Program-made: the position numbers and the translations under genes
Notes under the pieces: model-generated
Seen by the model: the letters and a program-made list of their open reading frames with translations, nothing else
What the model was told of the DNA's origin: nothing
Databases searched by the model: none
Shown: positions 50,357-59,500 of the stretch, piece after piece
Layout of the letters: each line of letters starts with the position of its first letter
How positions within the stretch are numbered: the first letter of the stretch is position 1
From: Lachnospiraceae bacterium
GTDB lineage: Bacteria > Bacillota > Clostridia > Lachnospirales > Lachnospiraceae
Assembly (NCBI GenBank): GCA_015057165.1
Contig: SVEY01000002.1
Span: 1 to 64,000, forward strand
Reading direction: 5' to 3'
Length of the DNA stretch: 64,000 nucleotides

Positions 50357-51931
50357 ATGAGAAAGAGTAGAAAGAGTAAGGAAGTAACGTTAGATTCTTT
50401 ATATGAAGAATCTAAGGAAGAACCAAAAAAGAAAAGAAAACATAGCTTTCTTTGGTATCTAAATCCAATATCGTTCAAAAACAGTATATTAGAATATGAT
50501 GGTACATTATCTTTTAAGAAAATCGGAGTATATCTGTTGGTATATTCTATGTGTACAATAAGCTTGTCATATATTCTTAATATGCAGCTTATATACGCAA
50601 TCATAATGTATATTGCAGGAGTATTATTTGTTCCTCAATTAATCATATCTTCATATAAGCTGGATTATGAGAATAAAAAATACGCAGATGCAAATGTATA
50701 TATAGAGCAGCTTTTATATGCATTTGCAAAGTCAAAAAAGATAGTTGCATCTTTAGAGGCAATCAAAATTGAGTTTAAAGATAGCAAAATGTATGAATGT
50801 ATTTCCAAAGCCATATATTATATCATGTCATATTCGAATAACGATGTTGAAGATATTGAGCTTGAAGGCTTGAAGTTGATCGAGAATGAATATCCTCTTA
50901 AAAAAATCATTACAATACACCAATTTCTACGAAAGGTTGAGAATTTAGGCGGGGATTGTAACAAATCGATTGAACTTCTTCAGGAAGATAGATCCAATTG
51001 GGAAAAGAGAATTCTATCTTTACAAAAAGATAAACAAGTCAAACGAAATAGGGTGGTAGGAGCTATTGCTGTATCAACGATTGTAGTCATTGTATTTTCG
51101 CTATTATTAAGCCGAATCGGATTTGATATAACACATAATGTTGCAGTTCAAATTGCAACAATATTTATGTGGTTTTTTGATATGTTGGTACTTTCTATCG
51201 CAGACAAGAAGATTAATTCTTCTGAATTTGACGAAAGAGATGTCGAAGAACCAAAGGATTCCTTGAGAAGATATTATCGAATAATTAATTGGGATAATAA
51301 GAAAGAGTTTATAAAATCGCTTATATGGGCTATTGTACCTTTTGCATTAACCATTTTATTTATTATAAAGGATATGCCAATTGGAATATGTATATGTGCT
51401 GTGATTACAGTTTTAATGTTATTCCAACATCGATTGGGATACCGATTATATATGAAAATAGCAAAAAGAGAAATTGAAGAGAAGTTTCCTGATTGGTTAA
51501 TGGAGATTGCTTTATTGCTTCAATATGAGAATGTATATGTTTCTTTATATAATTCTTATGCTACAGCACCGGCAATTTTTAAGCCAGAAATCAAGAAGCT
51601 TATTAAAGAAATACAAGAAAGACCGAATGAAATCGAGCCTTATCTTGATTTCATGAGTGCTTTTAATATAAGTTCAATTAGATCGACGATGAAGATTTTA
51701 TATTCTCGTACTCAAGGTATCGGTGGATCTGCAGATGAACAAATTGCAGAGATTATTAGAAAAAATAATCAGTTAGTGGATAAGATTAATGAGTACAAGG
51801 ATGACAATTCATTAGCAACATATCTAGTAATGTTTTGGTTGCCTGGACTTTTCGCAGGCGGAAAGCTTATTGTTGATATGTTTGCGTTTATGGTTTTATC
51901 GATGACAGACATGTCTGTTTTTATTAAATAG
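50357..51931 (+). CDS. TadB/TadC-like double GspF membrane protein
   Basis: This 524-residue polytopic protein has two successive T2SSF-like halves: ADANVYIEQLLYAFAKSKKI to about 270, and EKFPDWLMEIALLLQYENVY to the end. Each cytoplasmic domain is followed by membrane helices (about 60-95, 235-280, 315-355, 480-520). Tad systems use a TadB and a TadC with one such domain each; here they look fused. It would form the inner-membrane platform for the ATPase. The start is ATG 50357 with TAGGAGC upstream. Confidence 0.78.
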   Translation: MRKSRKSKEVTLDSLYEESKEEPKKKRKHSFLWYLNPISFKNSILEYDGTLSFKKIGVYLLVYSMCTISLSYILNMQLIYAIIMYIAGVLFVPQLIISSYKLDYENKKYADANVYIEQLLYAFAKSKKIVASLEAIKIEFKDSKMYECISKAIYYIMSYSNNDVEDIELEGLKLIENEYPLKKIITIHQFLRKVENLGGDCNKSIELLQEDRSNWEKRILSLQKDKQVKRNRVVGAIAVSTIVVIVFSLLLSRIGFDITHNVAVQIATIFMWFFDMLVLSIADKKINSSEFDERDVEEPKDSLRRYYRIINWDNKKEFIKSLIWAIVPFALTILFIIKDMPIGICICAVITVLMLFQHRLGYRLYMKIAKREIEEKFPDWLMEIALLLQYENVYVSLYNSYATAPAIFKPEIKKLIKEIQERPNEIEPYLDFMSAFNISSIRSTMKILYSRTQGIGGSADEQIAEIIRKNNQLVDKINEYKDDNSLATYLVMFWLPGLFAGGKLIVDMFAFMVLSMTDMSVFIK

Positions 51932-51940
51932 GAGATTGAT

Positions 51941-52267
51941 ATGGAAAATGTAATTAAAGCGTTTTTAGGCATATTTTTTACATTTTTATGCGTTTTCTTA
52001 GGCGTTCTTTTAATAACAACATCAATTGATACGCGAAAAGCTGATAGTTATTTAGAGGATGCAAGTACACGTATAGAAAGCAGTAATTTTAGTTCAAGTG
52101 TGGTTGCTGATGTAAAAAAGGAAGCATCAAACAATGAATATGAAGTAGATGTTAATGTATCAGGTATTCCGCCATATCAACATGGATATATTACGTTAAA
52201 ATACAAAACAACACTTCCTATTATTAATTACACAAGTGAACGTACGATTACTTCTGATTTGAATTAG
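51941..52267 (+). CDS. Small TM protein with extracellular domain (pseudopilin-like)
   Basis: This 108-residue protein has one N-terminal membrane helix (about 5-28) and an outer domain ending in VNVSGIPPYQHGYITLKYKT. The protein at 55101-55706 has the similar ITVSGIDYEKGLIMLYVEE, so they are related. Position and topology suit a minor pilin or TadE/DUF4320-like component. TAGGAG precedes the start. Confidence 0.6.
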   Translation: MENVIKAFLGIFFTFLCVFLGVLLITTSIDTRKADSYLEDASTRIESSNFSSSVVADVKKEASNNEYEVDVNVSGIPPYQHGYITLKYKTTLPIINYTSERTITSDLN

Positions 52268-52280
52268 GGAGAGAATAATT

Positions 52281-52385
52281 ATGAAGCATTTATTAGATGA
52301 TTATGGTGAAGCTATTATCTATACAATAATAGGATTGGCAATTGTAGGAATTTTAACATTTTTTATGATGTCAATTAGTGGTTGA
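52281..52385 (+). CDS. Short pilin-like peptide 2 (34 residues)
   Basis: MKHLLDDYGEAII leads into one membrane helix, then a short Ser-Gly end. It shares the MxxxLxxYGxxII opening with the peptides at 48877 and 52400. GGGAGAG precedes the start. It is too short for a normal Flp pilin but is well initiated and in a conserved array. Confidence 0.6.
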   Translation: MKHLLDDYGEAIIYTIIGLAIVGILTFFMMSISG

Positions 52386-52399
52386 AATGGAGACGTGCA

Positions 52400-52537
52400 A
52401 TGAAGGATATATTAGAGCAATATGGAGAATTAATATTAGCAAGTGTATGTGGAATTATTATACTTGGAATTGTAGCAGCGTTTTTAATTGGCTCATTTAG
52501 TGGAGTTTTTGATACATTTCTTAGTCGTATTATGTAA
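52400..52537 (+). CDS. Short pilin-like peptide 3 (45 residues)
   Basis: MKDILEQYGELIL precedes one membrane helix (to about residue 33) and a short end (GVFDTFLSRIM). It has the same opening pattern as the other pilin-like peptides, 14 bp after the previous one, with GGAGA upstream. Confidence 0.62.
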   Translation: MKDILEQYGELILASVCGIIILGIVAAFLIGSFSGVFDTFLSRIM

Positions 52538-52555
52538 TTTGGGCATAAATCGTGG

Positions 52556-52561
52556 TATAAT
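52556..52561 (+). promoter_or_regulatory. Extended -10 promoter before inserted AAA gene pair
   Basis: TGGTATAAT (TATAAT 52556-52561) is an extended -10 with no good -35. It would drive the small gene at 52650 and the ATPase at 52902 independently of the pilus promoter. Confidence 0.5.
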
Positions 52562-52649
52562 TTGAGTATGAAGTTGATAATGGATATACTATTTTTAGAA
52601 TTTTTGATAACAAATATTAATAATGTACAATATTAACTGAGGATTTTTT

Positions 52650-52868
52650 ATGAATTATATTAACGATAAAATAAAAATTGATTTTCCTGTACCTTATGAT
52701 ATTCAAGATATGATGGAGCAATGTGAAAAGCACGATAAAGATGATAATTATGGTGCTTATGAGGCGAAAGCTTCTTTCTTAACAGGAACACTTTGTAAAA
52801 ATGCATATGTACATCATAATATTACAAAAAAAGAATGGGAAAGGATAGAGCAAAGGTATGTGTTATGA
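52650..52868 (+). CDS. Unknown small protein (72 residues)
   Basis: This 72-residue acidic protein has Tyr- and His-containing helices (MMEQCEKHDKDDNYGAYEAK). It sits 33 bp before the AAA-ATPase gene and behind a separate extended -10, so it may be its partner, for example an antitoxin or accessory subunit. There is no family assignment. GAGGA precedes the start. Confidence 0.5.
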   Translation: MNYINDKIKIDFPVPYDIQDMMEQCEKHDKDDNYGAYEAKASFLTGTLCKNAYVHHNITKKEWERIEQRYVL

Positions 52869-52901
52869 TAAAGTAGAATAAATTATTGGAGTGTATTGGA
52901 A

Positions 52902-54470
52902 ATGGAATTAAGAGAAATTGAATCTTTTAAAAGATATGAACATAAAAGATATGCTTTTGATAGAATCAAAACATATATTAATGACAAAACATCAGAAGAT
53001 ATTTTGGTTATATATGGTTTGAGAAGAACTGGCAAAACGGTTCTTATGGAGCAAATTTTACAAGATTACCCATTTAAGGATAAATGTGTTTTTTATGAAG
53101 TCTCTGAAAATGATAATATGAGTGATGTCATAAATTGTGTAATAAACGCGAAAAATAAAGGAATTAACATAATTTGCATTGATGAAATAACAAAAGCTAA
53201 AGACTTTCCTAATAGTATTGCTTTGCTATCAGATGTATATGTAAAAAATGGAATGAAAATATTACTTACGGGAACAGATTCTTTGGGTTTTTATTTTGCA
53301 GGAAATGAGGAATTATTTGATAGAAATCAAACGATTGATACTACATATATTTCTTTTGCAGAGCATTGTTGTGTTTTAAATACAAATGATATGGATAATT
53401 ATATAAAATATGGTGGTCTTATGTCTAGAGGAAAAGATAGAGTAAAAGACTATAAGAGTGCTTGTAAATACTTAGATAGTGCGGTTGCAAGTAATATCGC
53501 TAATAGTATTGCAAAATGCCCATATTATGAAAACCTTAATTCATTTAGTAAAAAAGACATAACAATTATTATTGAGAGAATGGTTGAATTATATAGTGGT
53601 ATTTGGAATAAGGAAAAACTTCAAAATGAGTTATCAACAGCTACTGTTAACTATCCAATTTCAAAATTAAATGGTTTAGTAGACGCTGACATTATTGATA
53701 GTATTGTTATGAAAAAAAATGAAATAACAAAAGATTTTGTTAGAAGAATAAATGCTTCTGGCAAATTAAGCACTAATTTAACAATAGAGGCAGTAAATGA
53801 TTTTGAAAAGATTCTTCGTGATATGCAGGTATTGTCTATAATTAAAGAAAGACCATTTACACGAATTAATAATTCTTGGATTTCAGAACAAGAGAGATTA
53901 GAGTATTATATTGTACAACCTGCAATAAAATTCTATCATTTAAAAGAAGCTTTGAAATTTATTGAAAATGAATCATATTATAGTATTTTATCAGAGCAAA
54001 ATAGAAATATAATGAAAGATAAGCTTGAAGAAAAAATACTTGGAGATATGACAGAACAAATTGTGTTATTTGATACAATGAATGTATTAGATAATACTAA
54101 ATATGAAGTGTATAAACCAGTATTTTATGACGGACATAATAAAATCGGAGAATATGATATGTTGATCTGGGATAAATCTATCAATTCATATTGGGGATTT
54201 GAGATTAAACATACTACAGAACCGTATCTAGATCAAAACAAACATTTGATAAACGAAGATTTCAAGAAAGCAATTGATTATCAATTTGGTAATCGTGAAA
54301 ATGTATGTGTATTATATCGTGGAGATACTGATGATGATTTGTCAAATAATCTTTATGTAAATATTACAGATTTTTTGTCTTTATTAAATAAATATAAAGA
54401 TTTAAATCTAGTATTTGATAATATATCACAAACTTTAAGTAATAATTATAGTAAAAAACAATGTAGATAG
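52902..54470 (+). CDS. AAA-ATPase with PD-(D/E)xK nuclease-like end
   Basis: This 522-residue protein has an N-terminal AAA domain of the AAA_14 type: Walker A GLRRTGKTVLM (about 39-49), Walker B IICIDEIT and sensor-like ILLTGTDSLG. A helical middle follows, and the C-terminal domain has EYDMLIWDK-SYWGFEIKHT, the D...ExK pattern of PD-(D/E)xK nucleases found in DUF4143-type proteins. It interrupts the pilus cluster and has its own promoter, which suggests a cargo gene with a possible defence or toxin role. The start is ATG 52902 (TTGGAG upstream). Confidence 0.75.
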   Translation: MELREIESFKRYEHKRYAFDRIKTYINDKTSEDILVIYGLRRTGKTVLMEQILQDYPFKDKCVFYEVSENDNMSDVINCVINAKNKGINIICIDEITKAKDFPNSIALLSDVYVKNGMKILLTGTDSLGFYFAGNEELFDRNQTIDTTYISFAEHCCVLNTNDMDNYIKYGGLMSRGKDRVKDYKSACKYLDSAVASNIANSIAKCPYYENLNSFSKKDITIIIERMVELYSGIWNKEKLQNELSTATVNYPISKLNGLVDADIIDSIVMKKNEITKDFVRRINASGKLSTNLTIEAVNDFEKILRDMQVLSIIKERPFTRINNSWISEQERLEYYIVQPAIKFYHLKEALKFIENESYYSILSEQNRNIMKDKLEEKILGDMTEQIVLFDTMNVLDNTKYEVYKPVFYDGHNKIGEYDMLIWDKSINSYWGFEIKHTTEPYLDQNKHLINEDFKKAIDYQFGNRENVCVLYRGDTDDDLSNNLYVNITDFLSLLNKYKDLNLVFDNISQTLSNNYSKKQCR

Positions 54471-54479
54471 GATTAATAT

Positions 54480-54503
54480 AAAGCCCCTTATGGGGCTTTT
54501 TTT
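54480..54503 (+). terminator. Terminator after AAA-ATPase gene
   Basis: AAAGCCCC (54480-54487) pairs with GGGGCTTT (54492-54499), followed by seven T in total. Confidence 0.9.
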
Positions 54504-54525
54504 GTGCAATTCTTTAAAAAACATA

Positions 54526-54593
54526 TTATAAGTGGAAAAAAGGTCAAAAAAAATATTATAAGTTATTTTTTCTGTAAAGAATTCTCTTAGAAT
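54526..54593 (+). promoter_or_regulatory. TTATAA-box promoter of the surface-protein operon
   Basis: Direct TATTATAAGT boxes (TTATAA at 54526-54531 and 54556-54561, 30 bp apart) are followed by TAGAAT (54588-54593), starting 32 bp after the second box. Confidence 0.68.
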
Positions 54594-54624
54594 AGATGAA
54601 CTAATATTTAAAAGGAGATACTTT

Positions 54625-55086
54625 ATGAAAGAAACGATTCGACAATTTGGCGGAGCTATCATTGCAATGATAGCAGTATTGATAGTCCTAGGTCTTGTAT
54701 TTGGAATGATATACGTATCAAAAAACAATTCAAAAGTAGGAATAATGGCAGGAATTAGCGATGCATTTGAAACAGGTCAAGAAAAAGAAGTAGTTATAAA
54801 TCGTGATTTTGATACAGACAAAAGTATTAATGATATTGGTTTTAATGAAATATTACTTGGAGAAGAGTATAACACTAAGGATTTGATATATGTATCAAAT
54901 AATAGTTCGTATGAAGTGTACTTAATAGAAGCTTCGTTCGGTGGCGAAGATGTGTTAGATAAAGTATATAACAAAGATAGCCAAACTTTTAGAGTAGATG
55001 AAGCAGGAGTGTATAATCTGAGATTTAAAATAATACTTGATAACGGATATTCAGAATATACTTATCGAACGGTATGTATTAATTAA
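54625..55086 (+). CDS. Pilin-like membrane protein 4 with outer domain
   Basis: The 153 residues open with MKETIRQFGGAIIAMIAVLI, the same pattern as the short pilin-like peptides, and then carry an outer beta-rich domain of about 110 residues (ending DNGYSEYTYRTVCIN). It could be a larger pilin or tip subunit. AAAGGAG precedes the start. Confidence 0.65.
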   Translation: MKETIRQFGGAIIAMIAVLIVLGLVFGMIYVSKNNSKVGIMAGISDAFETGQEKEVVINRDFDTDKSINDIGFNEILLGEEYNTKDLIYVSNNSSYEVYLIEASFGGEDVLDKVYNKDSQTFRVDEAGVYNLRFKIILDNGYSEYTYRTVCIN

Positions 55087-55100
55087 GAAGGGAGCATTTT

Positions 55101-55706
55101 ATGAAATATATTGTGTATGGCGTAACATCAGTAGTAATTATTGTTTTAATAATTCTTTGTATTATGACAATTGAAGGTAAAACCTCAAAGCAAGACAATT
55201 TAGATCGTTCATTACAGAATTCAGTAGAAGATTCAATAGCAAATCTCGTTGAAGCAAAAAAATATACTATAAATGATTCTGAAGAATTTGTTGCAGACGC
55301 TTGCCAGCTTATTTTAAGTGATATAAGCAAAGGAAAGGACGGAAAGGAAGATCCTAATCTACAGGTAGATATTACGGTATCAGGCATTGATTACGAAAAA
55401 GGTTTAATAATGTTGTATGTTGAGGAAACATTTACTGATCCAGATGGAGAATTAACGAAAGCACAAGCTAGCTGTACAGCAGTGCTTGATAAAGATATAG
55501 AAGAGCCTACATTAAAAGTTAATTATTACATTAACGGAGTAATATACAGAACCTTTGAGTGTGCAAAGGGAGATGATTTTCCTACAGTTAATGTGCCAGC
55601 ATCCTATGGAGATTTTGATTATTGGTTAGATAAAAAGACCAATGAAGTAGTTATTATTCCTGATACATTGGATAGTGAGTATAATTTGGAAGCAGTTTTT
55701 AAATAA
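55101..55706 (+). CDS. Single-TM extracytoplasmic protein
   Basis: This 201-residue protein has an N-terminal membrane helix (about 4-23) and an outer domain. Residues around VDITVSGIDYEKGLIMLYVEE resemble the protein at 51941-52267. A C-terminal module (NYYINGVIYRTFECAKGDDFPT) resembles bacterial repeat/InlB B-like strands, as in the large surface protein downstream. It is probably a pilus-associated or surface component. AAGGGAG precedes the start. Confidence 0.6.
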   Translation: MKYIVYGVTSVVIIVLIILCIMTIEGKTSKQDNLDRSLQNSVEDSIANLVEAKKYTINDSEEFVADACQLILSDISKGKDGKEDPNLQVDITVSGIDYEKGLIMLYVEETFTDPDGELTKAQASCTAVLDKDIEEPTLKVNYYINGVIYRTFECAKGDDFPTVNVPASYGDFDYWLDKKTNEVVIIPDTLDSEYNLEAVFK

Positions 55707-55722
55707 TAAGAGGGTTTCATAT

Positions 55723-56493
55723 ATGAATAAAACAATAGATATAAATTCGTCAGACGAAGAACGTACTAATATTTTAAAAAATAAAACGCTTAAGATAGTA
55801 GAATGGGATAAGTCTAAAGAAATGCAATTATATAATGCGAATGAAAGTATTGCAAGAGCACTTAAAAGATATATAAAGGAACTTAATATAAGAGATAAAT
55901 ATATTTGCTTTAATGAGTTTGAATCAGATGTAAAATTCACGCAAGCAACGTTAAAGGAATCGATTAGTCAAATGACAAAAAAGCATGCTAATCTTACACA
56001 TTTAGGCAAATTATTATCAGTTATTGATGAAGTATGTGAAAATGCAATAAAAATAGATGTTGAAAAATACAGACATAATTTTTCAACAAGAATTGATGTG
56101 CGTCAAGTTGTTCATTTGTTAAGTGGTTTTTATGACGAAGATAATATTTATCCTGTAAAAATAACAATTTATGAAAGAAAAGTAAAAGAAAATCAGTTTT
56201 ATTTAATAATTACAGTAGGAGAAATAAAGACATCTCAAATATTAAAAGAAGCGAATACCATCACGGATATGCACTCTATAAAAGAGGAGGGTCCGTCTGG
56301 GGGTATCGCTTCTATCAATTTAAATATATCAAGTTTTATAAAAAAATTCAATACTCATGAAGGAATAATTATAAAAAATTTACCTGACGGATTATTAAAT
56401 CAACATCAAATTGAAATAAAGAAGAAAATTAAAGTTCATGATGCAGCAATTGAAAAAAATTTTGCTAATAAGTTATTTTCAAAGGTTTTATAA
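55723..56493 (+). CDS. Unknown cytoplasmic protein (256 residues)
   Basis: There is no signal peptide or membrane segment and no recognised domain. It has a helical N-terminal half and a beta-containing C-terminal half (YPVKITIYERKVKENQFYLIITVG). It lies between secreted proteins in the same operon, so it may regulate or chaperone them. The start is ATG 55723 with AGAGGG upstream. It ends 13 bp before the surface-protein start. Confidence 0.5.
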   Translation: MNKTIDINSSDEERTNILKNKTLKIVEWDKSKEMQLYNANESIARALKRYIKELNIRDKYICFNEFESDVKFTQATLKESISQMTKKHANLTHLGKLLSVIDEVCENAIKIDVEKYRHNFSTRIDVRQVVHLLSGFYDEDNIYPVKITIYERKVKENQFYLIITVGEIKTSQILKEANTITDMHSIKEEGPSGGIASINLNISSFIKKFNTHEGIIIKNLPDGLLNQHQIEIKKKIKVHDAAIEKNFANKLFSKVL

Positions 56494-56506
56494 AGGAGGC
56501 TTAGAA

Positions 56507-59500
56507 ATGAACAAGAATGTAAAAAAGGTATTTTCATCAGTTTTATCATTAATATTGGTGTTTTCTATGTTGCTTACAACAGGCATAATTGCACGTGCAA
56601 CTGAATTAATACCGTCTGAGAATCAGAATAATGGAGAGTCATTATCTGAAATACAACCTGAAGAAGTAAAGGATGTATCAAATTCAAATGAATTAGAAGT
56701 AGATACTTCCAATATTAAAAATAATGATAATATATATGCTTCATGTCGATTAATTATAACCAGTCAAGAGGATATGGAGTTTAAAGATTCTACTGATGTA
56801 ATTAAATCTGTACAACATTTAGATAATATATATATTGTAGAATACATTTCTCCTGAAGAAACAGAAAATGCATATAATTTTTATAAAGAAGCTGGAATCG
56901 AAGTAGAAGTAGATATGATTAGTGACACTCCTGAAGATATAGATAATAAGGATGAAGCTAATAATGATATAGCAAAAGAAGAAATAGCAGATACGAATAA
57001 AGAAAAAAATGATAATGCTACATTAGAGGCTAAAGATATAATAGTTGCAGTCCTCGATACAGGCTTAAATTCTTTTGAGGGAATTTTTGATGAAAAGGTG
57101 GTAGAGGGTAAGGATTTCATTGAGACAAATGGGAATTACCAGGACAAAGATGGTCATGGTACTACTATGTCAAGAATTATCCTTGATACAGCTAATCTTG
57201 CTAATCTGAAGATAATGCCTATTAAAGTGTTAGATGATAATGGTATGGGAACTACGCTAACAGCTTACCAAGGTATTAAATATGTTGTTGATTATAACAA
57301 AAACCACGACAACAAGGTAAGTGTAATCAATCTTTCTATGTCTGGAATAGGACAAAGTAAGTTGCTTGAATCAGCTATTAATGAAGCATATAATAGTGGA
57401 ATTACGGTTGTAGTATCAGCTGGTAACAATGATAAGGATGTATCAGAGTATACACCTGCAAATATAGATTCAGCATTTACAGTTGCTAGTGTGGATAAAG
57501 GAAATAACATTTTTGCAAAAGCAAACTATTCTAACTTTGGTAAAAATGTAGACTATACAACAAGCGGACATTATGAATATACAAGAAAAATTGATGATAG
57601 AGAAGTTAATACAAAAGTAGATGGTACATCTGTGAGTTCAGCGTATGTAACGAGCTTCATAGTAATGCTAAAACAAATGGCAATTTCAGATGAAGATGTA
57701 GAAAATGATAATCTAAGCATAGCAGACATAGATACATCTTTGTCAGAGTCAGCAGTTAAACTAGAAGATAATACACTTGGAAGAGGATATTTAGAAAAAG
57801 AAAACATTAGACTTGCAGAGTCTACAGATAATAACAAAGAGTTTGTAGTAGAAGATGTAAATGGAATAACAGAAGATATAATACTACAAAAGAATGACTC
57901 AGTTGTAATATGGAGAGATGTTCGTGTTAAGGGACTAAAGGGTAGTTGGAGAGTTCAGGTGTATGAGAGTTTGGATAATTATGACCGTGACATCAATTTT
58001 AGCGACTTAGTAGGCCCGGGCGCACATGGAGAGTCCGCAATCGGTCTATATGGTGGTGGTACAATCACCGTAAGAATGATAAATGCTGAAGAATGTCAGA
58101 TAGAATATAGCGGGTGTAACATTTCTAATACAACACCTTGGATTCGTGTATGGACTGATAATAATGGTGTATGGGAGTACACGGGAAGCGGAGAATTAGA
58201 CCATCCGGGAAATAGTTTTCAAAACTATACACCTGAATACCACAAAGACTCTGACAAATGGTACCCAAATTATGTAGATAGATATGGTGGAATAGGTTTT
58301 CACGATAAAGATATTGTATTTTATACAAGAGCAAAAAACTATAAAGTAACATACGATACTAATGGTGGAGCTTTCAAAGATGGGGCAACATCTGTTACAT
58401 GGGAATACGATGGCTCTAGTGGTAATAACTGGTTTGGAGTAGGAATAGGTGCTTCTGAGACACCTACAAAAGCAGGCTATAACTTTAGAGGCTGGTATAT
58501 AAGTGATAACGGGCAATGGAGAGGTAAGCATACCATTACAAATTTGGTTGATTATGCAAATAGGTACAGCGATCTGAAAGCGGCATTTGGATATAATATG
58601 TCAAGTTTGAACTCACATTTCTGGAATTATGGTATTCGTGAATCATGGAGAAGCCTACCAGAACATAAAACTACAGGGGATGATTATTCACAGAAAAACA
58701 TAATAGCAGAACATTGTAGTGGTATTTTGGATGTGTTTAATGGCTATGACTTTGATAATTATAGGCAACTATTACCTGCTAATACATTTTTGACAGGATA
58801 CTGGCCGGAACTCTGTGCAGGACAAAACCTTGTTGCAACAGCCATTTGGACACCGAAAACATATAGTGTGAAATATAACTATAATAATGGTTACAATGAG
58901 TATTCCACACAATCCTGCCAATTTGATTCAGCATATACAGTACAAGCAGCCCCTTCTAAATATAAGAGTGCTAATCTAGTATTTGACTCTAATGGTGGTT
59001 CTGCTGTAGGAAATGTAAAAACAACTAAAACATTTCTTGGTTGGGATAGTGACAACGATGTGGGATTGTTTTTAGGAAGCTATGTTGACTATTCAAGAAC
59101 AACATCATCAGCCTATGATACAACATACAACGCTGCAAGATATGCAAATGTAAACCCTGATTTGTATAACGCATTTGGCGGATACACAGGTACAGCATTA
59201 ATATCACATTGGGATGCATATGCAAAAAAAGAGGGTAGAGTGTGTACAGGAAGTGGCAACATATATGATGCATCTAATTACTATCAACCCAATAGAACAT
59301 TTAAAAACTTAACGGTATCAAATAGAACAGTAAATATGACAGGACGTTGGAAGATTAATTCAATGCAGCTTCCTACACCGATAAGAGAGGGCTATGATTT
59401 TGTAGGATGGGTAGCTCCTGATGGCAAAATATATAGTGGTGGCTCGTATTATACACCTGTAAACGATAACGATGTAAATTTTGTTGCTCGATGGAAAAGG

